40,000 nt of DNA, taken from Symbiodinium natans (taxonomy: Eukaryota > Sar > Dinophyceae > Suessiales > Symbiodiniaceae). The DNA is taken from positions 415,001 to 455,000 of the forward strand of contig CAJNDS010002255.1 in assembly GCA_905221605.1 (NCBI GenBank). Reading direction: 5' to 3'. Numbering within the stretch: the stretch's first letter is position 1; the number at the start of each line of letters is the position of its first letter. Made by a program: the position numbers and the translations under genes. This document shows positions 8,700 through 18,800 of the stretch, piece after piece. A model generated the notes under the pieces. That model saw only the letters and a program-made list of their open reading frames with translations, searched no databases and was not told where the DNA came from.

Positions 8700-9295
8700 A
8701 GTTTAGGACACGTCGAAAGTGCGAAGTAGTGCAAAAAAACCCACAAATACCAGTGTAGTCTACGGATGCCAAAAAAGTTGCAGGATAAATTTAGACAAAA
8801 ATTGCGGGGATGAAGTGATGGGCGAAACCCAGGAAACATCGGTATTTACAGGGGATTCTGAGGGCAACAGAGCTAAACTGCCGAAAAAGCGTGGGTCTGT
8901 TATGGCCCCGCCTAGCCCTAAACCCTAAACCCTAAACCCTAAACCCTAAACCCTAAACCCTAAACCCTAAACCCTAAACCCTAAACCCTAAACCCCGAAC
9001 TCTAAACCCGAAACCCGAAACCCTAAGGGGTTTAGGGCTTAGGGTACCCTGAACCCTTCAGGCTTTGCACCGAAATGACTTCAGAACCCTAAGCCCCAAA
9101 CCGTAAACCCTAAACAATCCTACAGCCACACATCATCAACCGTTCCAGGGTTCCAAGAAAAGGAGCCCCTAGCCTTGTTTAGGAGAGTTCAACGATAGAA
9201 AGCCAAGAGAAAGCCCTAGAACTGTAAATCTTGGGATGCCGTTTGTGTGGACAGCCGGAGCTTGAAGTTTTGAGATCCCGACCAGGACCGCCCAG
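8700..9295. other. No supported gene; telomeric arrays and unique spacer
   Basis: A frame from 8719 to 8928 is open but ends in CCCTAAA repeats and has no splice signals I trust. 8917-8998 is a CCCTAAA array. The rest is spacer. Confidence 0.5.
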
Positions 9296-9322
9296 AAGGA
9301 AGACACAAAGGCAGCTCCCTCT
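9296..9322 (+). CDS. Gene 3 microexon: KEDTKAAPS
   Basis: The acceptor is CGCCCAG|AAG and the donor is TCT|GTGTGT. Nine codons, phase 0 to 0. Confidence 0.45.
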
Positions 9323-11712
9323 GTGTGTGTTGGGGTTTAAAGCCCCTAAACTCTTAACCCTAAACCTAAACCCTGAACCCTAAACCCTAAACCCTAAACC
9401 CTAAACCCTAAACCCCAAGCCCCAAGCCCTAAACCCTAAACTCTGAGCCACACAATTGCCTGCTGAGCTGGGGTCTAGAGTCTTTCTAGGATCTCGGTTT
9501 TAGGTTTTAGGTTTTAGGGTTTAGGGTTTAGGGTTAGCAGAAAGTGCTTCTCTGAGATCTTCCATACCCGAAACCTGGCTCAGGCCGGAAAAGAGCGGGC
9601 CATGGTCATCACAGGCGCTGGCAAGAAGCCCTATAAACACCGTAAGTTGCACGTTTGGTGTCTTTTGCAGGTTTCCGACAACAGGGGTACCCCTTTTGGG
9701 GGTTCCCTTTTAGGGATTCTTTTCTATGTGGGGTAGAGAAAGGGGAACCCCTCTTATTTTTGGGAATGCCCACATGGTTCCGAGAAGTGCGCTCACAGCA
9801 TGCTGCTCATGACACCTTGAATTGGAGTGTTTTTGCATTGTTTGGCTTCAGTGCATGCCCAAACCCCGCCACCCATCGCCCTCACCCATGACGCCTTGAA
9901 TTGGACCTTTGACCCCCCCCCCACCCCATCCATTCAGGTGGTTTAAAGGGTCCAGTGCATGCCCGACCACTACCTCCCGGGGCTTACGGACTTCCAAGAA
10001 AGCGTGTCTTGGAGAGCTGCAAGCGGTTTTTGGACCTGTGACGGCTGCCAGGGACAAGTCGCAAGAGCGGAAAGCCGTGAAGAAGGTGCCCCCATGGCAT
10101 GAGTGCAGGGCTGCATTGGTGATACCTACCCAGGGTTGATACATAGTTCTTTCATAAAGTGCTGGCTGCTACAACTTCAGAGGTAGGTGCCTCAGTTCCT
10201 CGAGGCCTCGCAGGGGGGAGCATGGCCAAAAGGCTTGTGGCTTCTTGTGCCTGGCGCAGGAGCAGAAGGAGAAAGACAAGGAGAAGGACAAAGACAGGGA
10301 CAAGGAGAGGGACAAGGAGAAAAAGCGGAAGGACAAGGAGACATCTTGTTTTCAGATCTTTTGAGCTGTGAGTTCAGGCATCCTGGCAACCTTCAACCTC
10401 TGAACCCAAGTGTGCCCTAGAACGAGAAGCGGAAGTGTGAATTTTCAGCTTTCCCAATTCCGAAACTCACTAGTCCTGAGCCCCACGCCCTGGCGACCCT
10501 GGACTAAACCTTGTACTGCACAAACAAGAAGCCCCAAAACTCAAGCGACCCAAGAGGATCGAGAAAAGGATAAGCGGCGCGGCAAAGAGAGCCATTCCCT
10601 GCCTGGCGCTCCGCCTCCGTCGCATCTGCCGATGCACATGATGCCCCTCGGCCCCGACAGGCCCTTTGACGCTCGGTTTTTTTGGATTCAGAGGCCTAGG
10701 GTTTTAGGATTCAGGGTTCGGATCAGGGTTGTCGGTCTGTGGTTTAGGATGTTTGGTTCGGGGAAGGTTTAGGGTTCAGGGTTAAGGGTTTAGGTGTAGG
10801 CTTGAGGGTTAATTAGGGGTTGAGGGGGGTTAGGGTTTGTAGGGTTTAGGGTTCTGTAGTGTTTAGGGTTCTGTAGGGTTTAGGTTTAGGTTTAGGGCTT
10901 CGGGTCGGCAAACACAGCGGTTGAAACTGAAGCTTGCAGCCTAATGAGACTGAAACCCTATGCTAACCCCTAAACCCAAACCCGAAGCCCCAGACCCTAA
11001 ACCCTCAAACCCTAAACCCTAAACCCCAAACCCTAAACCCTAAACCCGAAACCCTAAACCCCAAACCCCACACCCCAAACCCTGAAAGCCTCAGACCCAG
11101 GCCAGGGATGGGGATGCCCATGCGACCTGGGATGCCGCGGCCTCGGCCTAGTGCAGAGTGTTTCGGGTTTAGGTATTGAGGGTTTAGGGTTTAGGGTTTA
11201 GGGCTTAGGGCTTAGGGCTTAGGGTTTAGTAAGGTGAGCGGCTTGAGTCTGAGGATGGGCTTGGGATTCAGGTTTAGGGTTTAGGGTGTGGTTTAGGGTT
11301 AAAAGTTTAGGGTTGAGGGTTGAGGGTTGAGGGTTTAGGGTTTAGGGTGCTTGAGCCTCACGCCCTAAACCCTGAGCCGATGTGTTGGGCTATCGACGGG
11401 TCGGGGTGGTGTTCGTGACTCGGCGGTCCAGTTGCAAGACCGACTTGGAATTGGGCTTCCTTCTTCACCTTCCCCTTCCCCCCCTTAAACCTAAACCCTA
11501 AACCCTAAACCCTAACCCCTAAACCCTAAACCCTAAACCCTAAACCCTAAACCCTAAACCCTAAACCCTAAACCCTAAACCCTAAACCCTAAACCCCAAA
11601 CCCCAAACCCCAAACCCTAAACCCTAAACCCTGAACCCTACCCCTTCCAAACCTCTGCAACCAGGCCAGGCATGCCCATGGGAATGCCGGGCCCCTGCTT
11701 TCCAGCTGAGGT

Positions 11713-11751
<39 letters not shown>

Positions 11752-14700
11752 GGTTTAGGGTTGAGGGTTGAGGGTTGAGGGCTGAGGGTTGGGAGTTGAG
11801 GGTTTCAGGAATTGGCGCCTCGGGTTTCGGGCTTCGCTTGTCGCAGCAGCCTCTCTGCGCAGAGTGGTATGCCCCTGTCAATATGGGGTTTCCGACATTA
11901 GGAGTGCCCGCTTTTGGGGCTCCCGCTGAAAGGGGATTCTATTCTATTTGGGGTATAGAAGGGGGTACCCCTATTTTGGAAAGTACCCCATATGGAAGGT
12001 GGCATCCTCAGTTCAGGGTCTTTGCGAAAGGTTGCCAGCCGCGAGGATGCACCCCCGCTTTCTTTGTGAGCCCTGCCGCATGTCCGAGCACATGCGCGCA
12101 CCACCGCCCATTGCTTCAGGTCTCCTAAACCTTAAAGCCCTAAAACCCTAAACCCTAAACCCTAAACCCTAAATCCTGCATCTTGTAAGGCCCCAATACT
12201 CCGGAGTCTCTCTCTGGGGCAGCTGAGGCATGGCATGCCGCCGTACCCCTGGTCCCAGCCTTGGCAAGGAAGGGGTTTAGGGTTTAGGGTTTAGGGTTTA
12301 GGGTTTAGGGTTTAGGGTGAGGGTTTGCCCTAGGCCCTAAGCCACAAAAAGCTCCTAGCCCGGAGACCCCAAGCGCTCAGGGTTTAAACCCTGAACCTCA
12401 AACCCTGAACCCTAAGCCCTAAACCCTAACCGCTAAACCCTAAACCCTAAACCCTAAACCCTAAACCTTGAACCCTAAACCCTGAACCCTAAGCCCTAAA
12501 CCCTAAACCCTGAACCCTAAGCCCTAAACCCTAGTCCCTGTCCCCTAAGCGCCCTAAACTCTCGTCCTGAAGCCCAAAGGCCTGCTAGCCCGAGACCCGA
12601 AACTCAGCTCCCACCGCCCAGGGGGCATTATGTGGACCCTCGCTTGGCCGAGGCAGCGCAGAATCGAGGGGGTTCTTGCTTTTGGGGTTTAGGGTTTAGG
12701 GTTTAGGGTTTAGGGTTTAGGGTTTAGGGTTAAGGGGTGTGTTGGGGTGCAGGGGGTCAGGGGGTTCCGGAGCTCCGGGGTTCATCGGCTTGGGGCTTTA
12801 GGGTTCCGGAAGGAAGAAGGCGTGAGGGATCGTGAGTGAAGGTGGGGTTGTGGGGTGTCAGCAAGGGTTGTAAAATCATCAAGGTTCATGTTCTATGTTG
12901 TATAGTAACCGTCCTTAGTAGGGATGATACCCCCCCATTGTAATCCCTACTAAGGACTGCGAGTATAAGGGGGAGGAGCATCCCGATTTTATGTTTCTTA
13001 AAGTTGAGCCCTTCTAAACAATAGCAATGGCCCTCACTCAAGCTGCAGAGAAACCCTAAACCCTAAACCCTAAACCCTAAACCCTAAACCCTAAACCCTA
13101 AACCCTGAACCCCGAACCTTGATCCTCGCAAGCCTCGACCACCCATGAGGCGATGGAGAAGAAAGAGAAGAAGGCCAGGTTAATGCTTCTGTTTCGGGTT
13201 GTTTATAGGGTTTACAGGGTTTATAGGGTTTAGGTTTTTGGCTTCTCGGGTTGAGGTGTGCAGGGTTTGGTGGCTTGGGTGCGTGGTTCTGGGTACTGGG
13301 CAGTGGACCCTTGCTTTCTGTCTGGCGTCTCAACTTCCTTTGAGGAACCGAAGGAGAAGAAGGACAAAGACAAGAAGGACAAGAAGGAGGACAAGAAGGA
13401 CAAGGCCTGAGCATAGACGGATAAATGGTCACGCGCTCTTCGGCCCCCCTCCTTCCCCCTGGTCTACGCTAGGTACTCCCGGAAACCCTAAACCGCCTAA
13501 ACCCTAAAGCCGAAACCCTAAGCCCTAAATAGCGCTTGGTGCCAGGGATCCAAAGAGAAGAAGGACAAGAAGGAGGGTAAGGGGGTCAGTTTGGGGTTAG
13601 GGTTTAGGGTCTACGGTTTAGGTCTAGGGTTCAGGGGGCATCTTGTCGATCATGACCCGCTTTTGGCGTTTCAGGGCTTCGGGGGTTCAAGGCTTTGGGG
13701 TTGTCAAAGCCTACAAGCTTCAATCTCCCCTGAAGCCCAACCATGCCAGTATGGACTCCCAAAAGCATGCGAGTGGCGGAGAATTGAGTTTCGCACTCAG
13801 AGAGCCACGAGACTTTTTCGTACTACAGTTGTAACATCCGTGGTCTTTACCCGGATTGCTTCGGAGCGTGCATAGGACCGCAAAGAGTACTCCACCAGAG
13901 CATTCCAAGATCCCCAAGAGCAGGCAAAAAACGTACCATCGCAGATCCATAGCCTGTCGCCGGGCGAGAGTGCTGTGCCCCGGTCGTCCAAATGTGCGTC
14001 GCACTACAAAAAGAGCATCCCCGCGGCCACGAAACACACAGGCCGTCGTTCGCGAAACAGAATGTGCACGGCACAGCCGCACTGATGGGGGCCAAATTCA
14101 AAGTGAAGTGGAAGCACCGAAAAGCAAAGCCCGGCCCCACCGCCGAACGGACAAGATCCATTTCCAAAACTTCAACGTGAGAGCCCCTCGATCTGTTTCT
14201 TAAGGGGCCCTCGAAACCCCTATGACTTTGTGGAGGAGCAGGAGTCCGGTGCTGCGTCGCCCGCCCCGGCCAGAGGTGACGCCGTCCAGGACCCCATGAA
14301 GGCTCAGGGACCCCAAAACAACATTAAGTCCCTTCAAGAAGGTCCGAACGCTTTAATTTCGGGCGGCCCCCCAATACATTCAAGTCGATTCAAGCCGACT
14401 AAAAAGCTTTGTACTTTTTCATCTTTTCCCTGGCCCCAAATCCCCAAACCTTAAACCCCCAGACCCTAAGCCCCAAAACCCCAAAACCCCCCCAAAACCC
14501 CAAAGCCCCAAAGCCCCAAAACCCCAAAACCCCAAAACCCCAAAACCCCAAAATCCCAAGCCCCAAAAGCCCCCGAACCCTAAGCCAAAAGCCTCACCCC
14601 CGACCCTGGAAAAGTCTCCGGCTCCCTTTCAGGCGGCCCGCCTCCGGGAGCTGATCCGCGGCATCTACTTCCGCCCGGGACCGTAGGGCTTAAGGCGAGG

Positions 14701-15290
14701 GTTGACAGGTTTCAGACGACTATTATCGTTTTGTGTGTGTGTGTGTGTGTGTGGGTTTTTTTTTGTTTATGTTCTTTGCATTTTTTGTCTTGAATCTTAG
14801 TATTGTTCTCTGTCGGTTTTGTTCAGGACTTGGGGGCTGTGCTTTTGCGGGGCAGGTTGAGGGGCGTAGTGAGGCTCTTGTGGACCCTGTTTTTGCCATA
14901 AGCTCTGAACCTTAAACCCTAGACCGTCTTCCCCAACTCCTAAACCCTAAGTCCTAAACCCTAACTTTTTCCGGGAGTTCCCGTGCCGCGATCGCTCTCT
15001 TCTCAGGTCGGAACCCGACGAAGCTGGCGGAACTGGACTCGATCTTCGAGAAGCACCCCTGACGACATGCGGATTCCCATCACAATAGAATAAGACGTAC
15101 AAATTCGCAATCACCAAGATAGCAGTAGTATTAGTACCAGCCATAGTGATGATAATCAGAATCACAATGACAAGGATGAGGATCCTGGTCATGTTAGTCC
15201 ACCGTGCTCGGATCGGAAGGTACGCCGGCTCCGAGTGGGAAGTGTACGAGCATGTGTGCAAGAAGTACGGCGAGCCCATGCTGGAGGCAC
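9296..15290 (+). CDS. Gene 3: charged, Met/Pro/Gly-rich protein with a second KYG module
   Basis: This is a gene-level span; it could be the continuation of gene 2. Exons are at 9296-9322, 9584-9627 (or 9641), 10052-10085, 10260-10337, 10557-10675, 11101-11150, 11670-11710, 12039-12119, about 12228-12251, 12622-12671, 12802-12831, 13133-13173, 13345-13404, 13546-13576, 14205-14275, 14633-14678, 15007-15052 and 15220-15286. The order is: Lys/Glu/Asp-rich repeats, a Pro/Met/Gly-rich stretch with GMPMRPGMPRPRP, a second Lys-rich tract (KKDKKEDKKDK), and the C-terminal KYG module. Alternating-charge plus PGM-rich composition recalls splicing-associated proteins, but no defining domain is seen. 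Most junctions agree in phase if GC or GA donors are allowed. Two or more genes could be merged here. Confidence 0.5.
9584..9641 (+). CDS. Gene 3 exon: AGKERAMVITGAGKK...
   Basis: The acceptor is GGCTCAG|GCC. Two donors are possible: a strong GTAAGT after 9641, or a GC donor after 9627 (AA|GCCCTA). Only the GC donor fits the phase of the exon at 10052 directly. Gly-rich but without a P-loop. Confidence 0.55.
9671..9778. mobile_element. Introner-like element, family D (copy 1)
   Basis: It shares with 11883-11993 the order GGTTTCCGACA, GGGGTACC/GAGTGCCC, CTTTTGGGG, GGGATTCTNTTCTAT, TGGGGTAGAGAA and a CCCACATGG end. It lies in the intron following 9641. Confidence 0.65.
9956..10101 (+). CDS. 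Open frame with a CxxC motif (alternative to intron)
   Basis: From GTCCAG|TGC a frame runs open to TGA at 10101. It starts with CMPDHYLPGLTDF and contains SGFWTCDGCQG, a W-x-C-x2-C pattern. It overlaps the exon at 10052 in another frame. Either this is a real longer exon or its open state is chance. The upstream phase does not match. Confidence 0.35.
10052..10085 (+). CDS. Gene 3 exon: DKSQERKAVKK
   Basis: The acceptor is CTGCCAG|G and the donor is AAG|GTGCCC. One base completes a Lys codon if the GC donor after 9627 is used. It continues in phase into the Lys/Glu-rich exon. Confidence 0.5.
10260..10337 (+). CDS. Gene 3 exon: KD/KE/RD repeats
   Basis: 26 codons, starting EQKEKDKEKDKDRDKERD. 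The acceptor is CTGGCGCAG|GAG and the likely donor is GA (AAG|GAGACA). Another frame (Gly/Glu/Gln-rich) is open here too, but the Lys/Asp frame agrees in phase and composition with the exons on both sides. Confidence 0.55.
10557..10675 (+). CDS. Gene 3 exon: DREKDKRRGKES...RPFDAR
   Basis: 39 codons plus 2 nt. The acceptor is AAGAG|GAT and the donor is CTCG|GTTTTT. A basic start, then a Pro/His/Met segment (SHLPMHMMPLGPDRP). The split Arg codon is completed by the exon at 11101. Confidence 0.65.
11101..11150 (+). CDS. Gene 3 exon: RPGMGMPMRPGMPRPRP
   Basis: The acceptor is AGACCCAG|G and the donor is CCTA|GTGCAG. Phase agrees with both neighbours. PGM/MRP repeats resemble the low-complexity tails of splicing proteins. 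It sits between CCCTAAA (upstream) and TTTAGGG (downstream) arrays. Confidence 0.65.
11489..11640 (-). repeat. CCCTAAA array
   Basis: About 20 heptamers with a CCCCAAA patch, upstream of the exon at 11670. Confidence 0.95.
11670..11710 (+). CDS. Gene 3 exon: SMPMGMPGP...
   Basis: The acceptor is CAGGCCAG|GC and the donor is GAG|GTTGAG. The split Ser codon is completed from 11150. It continues the Met/Pro/Gly repeat. Confidence 0.55.
11711..11812 (+). repeat. TTGAGGG array
   Basis: A homogeneous variant of the telomeric heptamer (TTTAGGG to TTGAGGG) beginning exactly at the donor: the first GT of GTTGAGGG is the splice site of exon 11670-11710. Confidence 0.9.
11883..11993. mobile_element. 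Introner-like element, family D (copy 2)
   Basis: It starts ATGGGGTTTCCGACATTAGG and ends GTACCCCATATGG. ATATGGGGT/ACCCCATAT forms a short terminal inverted repeat. The interior is similar to 9671-9778. Confidence 0.65.
12039..12119 (+). CDS. Gene 3 exon, frame ambiguous (ARMHPRFLCEPCRM...)
   Basis: The acceptor is TTGCCAG|CC and the donor is TTCAG|GTCTCC. Two frames are open. One gives MHPRFLCEPCRMSEHMRAPP with a CxxC; the other (PRGCTPAFFVSPAACP) fits the upstream phase as drawn. Confidence 0.45.
12228..12251 (+). CDS. Gene 3 exon: HGMPPYPW
   Basis: The acceptor is CTGAG|G and the donor is CCTG|GTCCCA. It would join through a split Trp codon to the exon at 12622. The region is open in three frames, so boundaries are uncertain. 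Confidence 0.35.
12622..12671 (+). CDS. Gene 3 exon: GHYVDPRLAEAAQNRG
   Basis: The acceptor is CGCCCAG|G and the donor is GGGG|GTTCTT. CCCTAAA repeats precede it and TTTAGGG repeats follow. Confidence 0.55.
12802..12831 (+). CDS. Gene 3 microexon: FRKEEGVRD
   Basis: The acceptor is CTTTAG|GG and the donor is GATC|GTGAGT, a near-consensus donor. Both phases match the neighbouring exons. Confidence 0.5.
12895..12984. mobile_element. Introner-like element, family B (copy 3)
   Basis: The inner inverted repeat GTCCTTAGTAGGGAT / ATCCCTACTAAGGAC is nearly perfect (it carries one mismatch). The right end ATAAGGGGGAGGAGCATCCC matches family B; the left terminus is degraded. Intronic between 12831 and 13133. 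Confidence 0.75.
13133..13178 (+). CDS. Gene 3 exon: PSTTHEAMEKKEKK
   Basis: The acceptor is CGCAAG|CC. A GC donor after 13173 (AAG|GCCAGG) gives phase 0 into the next exon; the GT donor after 13178 does not. Confidence 0.55.
13345..13404 (+). CDS. Gene 3 exon: Lys/Asp-rich
   Basis: EPKEKKDKDKKDKKEDKKDK, 20 codons. The acceptor is TTTGAG|GAA. Reading on gives Ala then TGA. A GC donor (AAG|GCCTGA) continues in phase to 13546, whose peptide GSKEKKDKKE clearly carries on the same composition. Confidence 0.6.
13546..13576 (+). CDS. Gene 3 exon: GSKEKKDKKE
   Basis: The acceptor is GTGCCAG|GGA and the donor is GAGG|GTAAGG. Ten codons plus one base. Confidence 0.6.
13751..14085 (+). CDS. Possible small gene nested in a repeat-free island
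   Basis: ATG at 13751 encodes MDSQKHASGGELSFALREP...; a 56-nt intron (13820-13875, GT...TAG) leads in phase to a 69-codon exon ending TGA at 14085. Other frames on both strands are also open here, including a 120-codon - strand frame (14082-13720) with a hydrophobic stretch and a + frame with MGAKFKVKWKHRKAKP (14088-14180). Which frame is used, if any, cannot be decided from sequence alone. Confidence 0.35.
14205..14275 (+). CDS. Gene 3 exon: GPRNPYDFVEEQESGAASPA...
   Basis: The acceptor is TCTTAAG|G and the donor is AGAG|GTGACG. The quoted frame has better codon composition. The alternative frame (ending TLWRSRSPVLRRPPRPE) agrees with the exit phase of 13576. Confidence 0.5.
14633..14678 (+). 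CDS. Gene 3 exon: AARLRELIRGIYFRPG
   Basis: The acceptor is CCTTTCAG|GCG. A GA donor (CCGG|GACCGT) joins in phase to 15007; the GT site 4 nt downstream does not. Corresponds to the LRKLIR exon of gene 2. Confidence 0.55.
14731..14752 (+). repeat. (TG)n microsatellite
   Basis: About ten TG dinucleotides in a T-rich intron. Confidence 0.9.
15007..15052 (+). CDS. Gene 3 exon: KYG module copy 2, first half
   Basis: It encodes GRNPTKLAELDSIFE plus a split Lys codon. The acceptor is CTTCTCAG|GT. The donor is GC (GAA|GCACCC); reading on would give a TGA three codons later. Confidence 0.65.
15220..15290 (+). CDS. Gene 3 exon: KYG module copy 2, second half
   Basis: After completing Lys it reads YAGSEWEVYEHVCKKYGE, then PMLE. 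The acceptor is CGGAAG|G. Donors: GC after 15286 or GT after 15290. Confidence 0.65.
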
Positions 15291-15792
15291 GTCCGTCTTC
15301 CCCCCCACCCCCCTCTCTAAAGACAACTTTTGTTACCTTTTGGATTCTCTCCAAAAGCCTAATAATAACAACGAGAATGATAAACATATTGATAATAACA
15401 GAATAATCACCAGCATCGTCATCATAATAGCAATAATTTGGGGCTTCTGACGGGCTGGTTCGCGAGTATGTTTGCATTCTATTTCGCTCGCTAGTTCGCA
15501 CGTATTATCACTTCATCTCAGGCTTCGTTCACTTGTTCGTCCATTGAATTCATGCCCTCAATTCCTGCGTTTATAACTCAATTGATTCACTGCGTTTTCT
15601 TCGAAAAAATACTGCTAATCCATGAACTTAAGCCCAGACCCTAAACCCTGAACCCTAAACCCTAAACAAACCCTAAACCCTAAACCCTAAACCCTGAACC
15701 CTAAACCCTAAACCCTAAACCCTAAACCCTAAACCCTAAACAAACCCTCAACCCTAAGCCCTAAACCGCAAACTCACCCCCTGATTCGCCAG

Positions 15793-15839
15793 ACACCGGA
15801 CCCGGGCCTCTCTGGAGCGTCGCCATCTGGCCCTTCCAG
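15793..15839 (+). CDS. Gene 4 exon: TPDPGLSGASPSGPS
   Basis: The acceptor is CGCCAG|ACA; a GC donor (CCAG|GCCCAA). The other frames are also open. The Ser/Pro/Gly frame is preferred because it resembles later exons. Confidence 0.35.
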
Positions 15840-18800
15840 GCCCAAAGCTCCTTAGGGTTTAGGGTTTAGGGTTTAGGGTTTCGGGTTTAGGGTTTAGGGT
15901 TCAGGGTTTAGGGTTTAGGCCGGTGTCTGGGGGTTTCTTGGAAATTCTCTGTGGGTTTTGTGATGTAGGGTTTGGGGATTAGGGTTCCGCTGCTCCGGAT
16001 GTTTATGATGTAGGGTTTAGGGTTTGGGGTTTGGGGTTTGGGGTTCGGGGATGTAGGGATTTGGGTTTCAGGGTTTTCGTGCTTGGGGTTGGTTCAGGGT
16101 TTGCAAGCTTGGATCAGGGTGCAGTAGGATGTCGCAGGTTGGGGCTTGGGTTGAGGGAGCCCTACACCCTAAACCCTAAGCCCTAAACCCCAAACCTCAA
16201 ACCCTTAATAAACCCTAAACCCTAAACCCTAAACCCTAAACCCCAAACCCTAAGCCCTAAACCTTAAACCCTAAACCCTAAACCCTAAACCCGAAACCCT
16301 CTGCATCCTTCGACGTCGCTTTGAAGGCCACCAGAGGCCACGGTACCGGCGCAGGCCAGAGTGGTGCGCTTTTGGGGTTTGGGGTTCGGGGCTGAGGGTT
16401 TGGGGTTTAGGGTTTAGGGTTTGGGGTTTAGGGTTGGGGTTTGGGGTTTAGGGTTTGGGGTTTAGGGGTTTAATTAGGGTTTGGGGTTTGGGGCTTGGGG
16501 CTTGGGGCTTGGCCCCAAGACCCTTAAACCCCAAGATCCTGAAACCCCGAAGCGTCTAAGCCCCGAAACCCTAAACCCCTAAACAAACGTGCTGTAGTTC
16601 AGCCTGGCACGCCCAGGACAACCGGGTGGCGGACGTCACGTCGCCCCAGCGACCGAAGGCCTCGCCTCATCTGGTGGTTCTTAGCCCGGGCGCTGAAGGT
16701 ACCCTTGGGGGTTAGGGGTTTTGGGTTGAGGGTTCGGTTTAGGGTTTAGGGTTTCGGGCTAAGGGTTGTTGAGTTGTTCAGGGTTTTGTGGTAAGGCTAA
16801 GGTTGGGAGGAGAGAAGTAAGACGAGTCCGTCATGGTTCCTGCAGGCCGTGGCCGTCACAAAGATGGAGCCTGCAGAGGAGGAGCTTTTTGGGGCTTCTT
16901 TAGGAGCTCTCAGGGGTTTCGGGTTTGGGGACACTATTGCCTAAACGGACCCCCTAAGGCCCTCAACGCAAGCTCATGCTAGTACTAGTGAACATGAAGT
17001 CGCCACAGTGTAGTTGAGGTCAAGCCGGTTTTCTTGAACAAGAGAGCTGGCCTACACTTTGAGCTCAACGAGCCTTCAAACCCTCTCTATCGTATAGTAA
17101 TTACGACCCGAATGAAATTCGTGCGTCAGGCACGTTCGTGGTAAGGTACAAAAACTCGTGGGACAAGAATTCGTGGCCCGTTTGGGGGTTTTGGGCCTTG
17201 CCCACAAGTTTTCGTGCCTTTGAAGCCTGAGGGCCTAGGGAATGGAGTCCAGGGTTTATGGATTGAGTGAACTTTATATTTTCTTACAGTTGTGGGATTC
17301 CTTGGGCGGGTGTATTGTCCTGTTGATTGAAAAGCTGCTTGGCTGGTGAGCGCTGGAACTTGGCCCCTAAACCCCTAAACCCCTAAACCCCTAAACCCCT
17401 AAACCCCTAAACCCCTAAACCCCTAAACCCTTAAACCCCTAAACCCTAAACCCCTAAACCCCTAAACCCTTAAACCCCTAAACCCCTGAACCCCTGAACC
17501 CCTGAACCCTAAACCCTAAACCCTAAACGCGAAACCCTAAACCCTAAACCCTTCCTGAAGCCCTTGCAACGAGGACCGGGCGCAGCCTAGCATACGTGCC
17601 TGGCCCTTCGAGGAGGCGGAGCAGTCTTCTGGGAGCTTCAGGGATCGGGGTTTGGGGCTTAAGGGTTAAGGGTTAAGGGTTTAGGGTTTAGGGTTTAGGG
17701 TTTAGGGGCGCAGGCGATTTTAGGGGCTGAGGGATTTTCACGTTCAGGGCTAGATGGTCCCGCGACCTGTAGAAGGCCTGATGTACGCTGTCTGACCACG
17801 CGTGCTTAGTTTCAAAGCGTGCGCCGCGCACAGGGGTAGTTCTCTATATTGGGGTCCCTTTTGGGGTCCTTCTTAGAAGGGTGCCGTATCATATAGGGGA
17901 CCCCAAAGGGGACCCGAGTTAAGAGAACGACCCACAGGACAGACTCGCCTGAACACAAAATCCCCGGCTTGGTAGCCCACCAACCCTGTGTCATCAACTA
18001 GGGTTTAGGGTTTAGGGCGTTTAGGGTTTACAAGCCCTAAAACCCCCGCAGCCCAAAGCCCAAAAGCCATTATCGAGTCAGTATCATGCCGGCTTCCGCG
18101 AAAGATGCAAGGGCTTCTCTTCACTAAGATAGTTCTCCTCAATGAAACCTTCACGAAAGCAGCCAATTCTGGATCTGCACTCTTGAACTTTTAAGGGGTT
18201 TTGCGGTTTTGCTCATCATGAACTTTTAAGGGGTTTTGCGGTTTTGCTCACCATGAAACTCACAGGTGACATCAGGCGTAAACTTCACAAGCATACATAT
18301 GGGGGTTTCCGAAATTAGGGGTACGTTCTTCCTACTACTTGGGCCATTATTAGGGTCCGTTATTTTCGTGAACCCGCGTATGTATATATATATATATGTA
18401 TGTATGTATGTGTATGTATATATAAATATACATACACACATGAATTAAGTACAAACCAACCCCTACGTTCGCTCACGATTTCCAAGCTGAGTTGTGGGGA
18501 AGTTCTCAAGGGAGCGAAAGCCCCCCCCCCCCCCTAAAGTCTCAAGCCCCTAAAGCCTTGCCAGGGTTTAGGGTTTAGGGTTTAGGGTTTAGGGTTTAGG
18601 GGCACCCTAAACTTTTTGCTTGCAGAGGCCTACTCGCCAAACTCACCTTCTCCGAGCCCACTGTGCCCTCCTCGGATCATCCATCGCACCAGAGAGTTTA
18701 GGGTTTAGGGTTTAGGGTTTAGGGAGAGTCTTACGGGTGTGGATGAGGGTCAAGAGTTTTTTTTGAGGGCTCAGGAGTTCAGGGATGTGGGGTTCAGGGA

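Noticed and set aside
8477-8701. A 74-codon frame with repeated MDVIM/DALF
   Set aside because: It lies in the 162-bp higher-order satellite and simply repeats it.
11624-11881. A - strand frame with NPQPSTLNPQPS repeats
   Set aside because: Translation of the TTGAGGG array.
13405-13410. The TGA after KKDKA as the end of a gene
   Set aside because: A GC donor just before it restores a frame that continues the same Lys/Asp/Glu composition at 13546.
15053-15062. The TGA after IFEKHP as the end of the KYG protein
   Set aside because: The module is completed in phase at 15220 through a GC donor, matching the other copy residue for residue in length.
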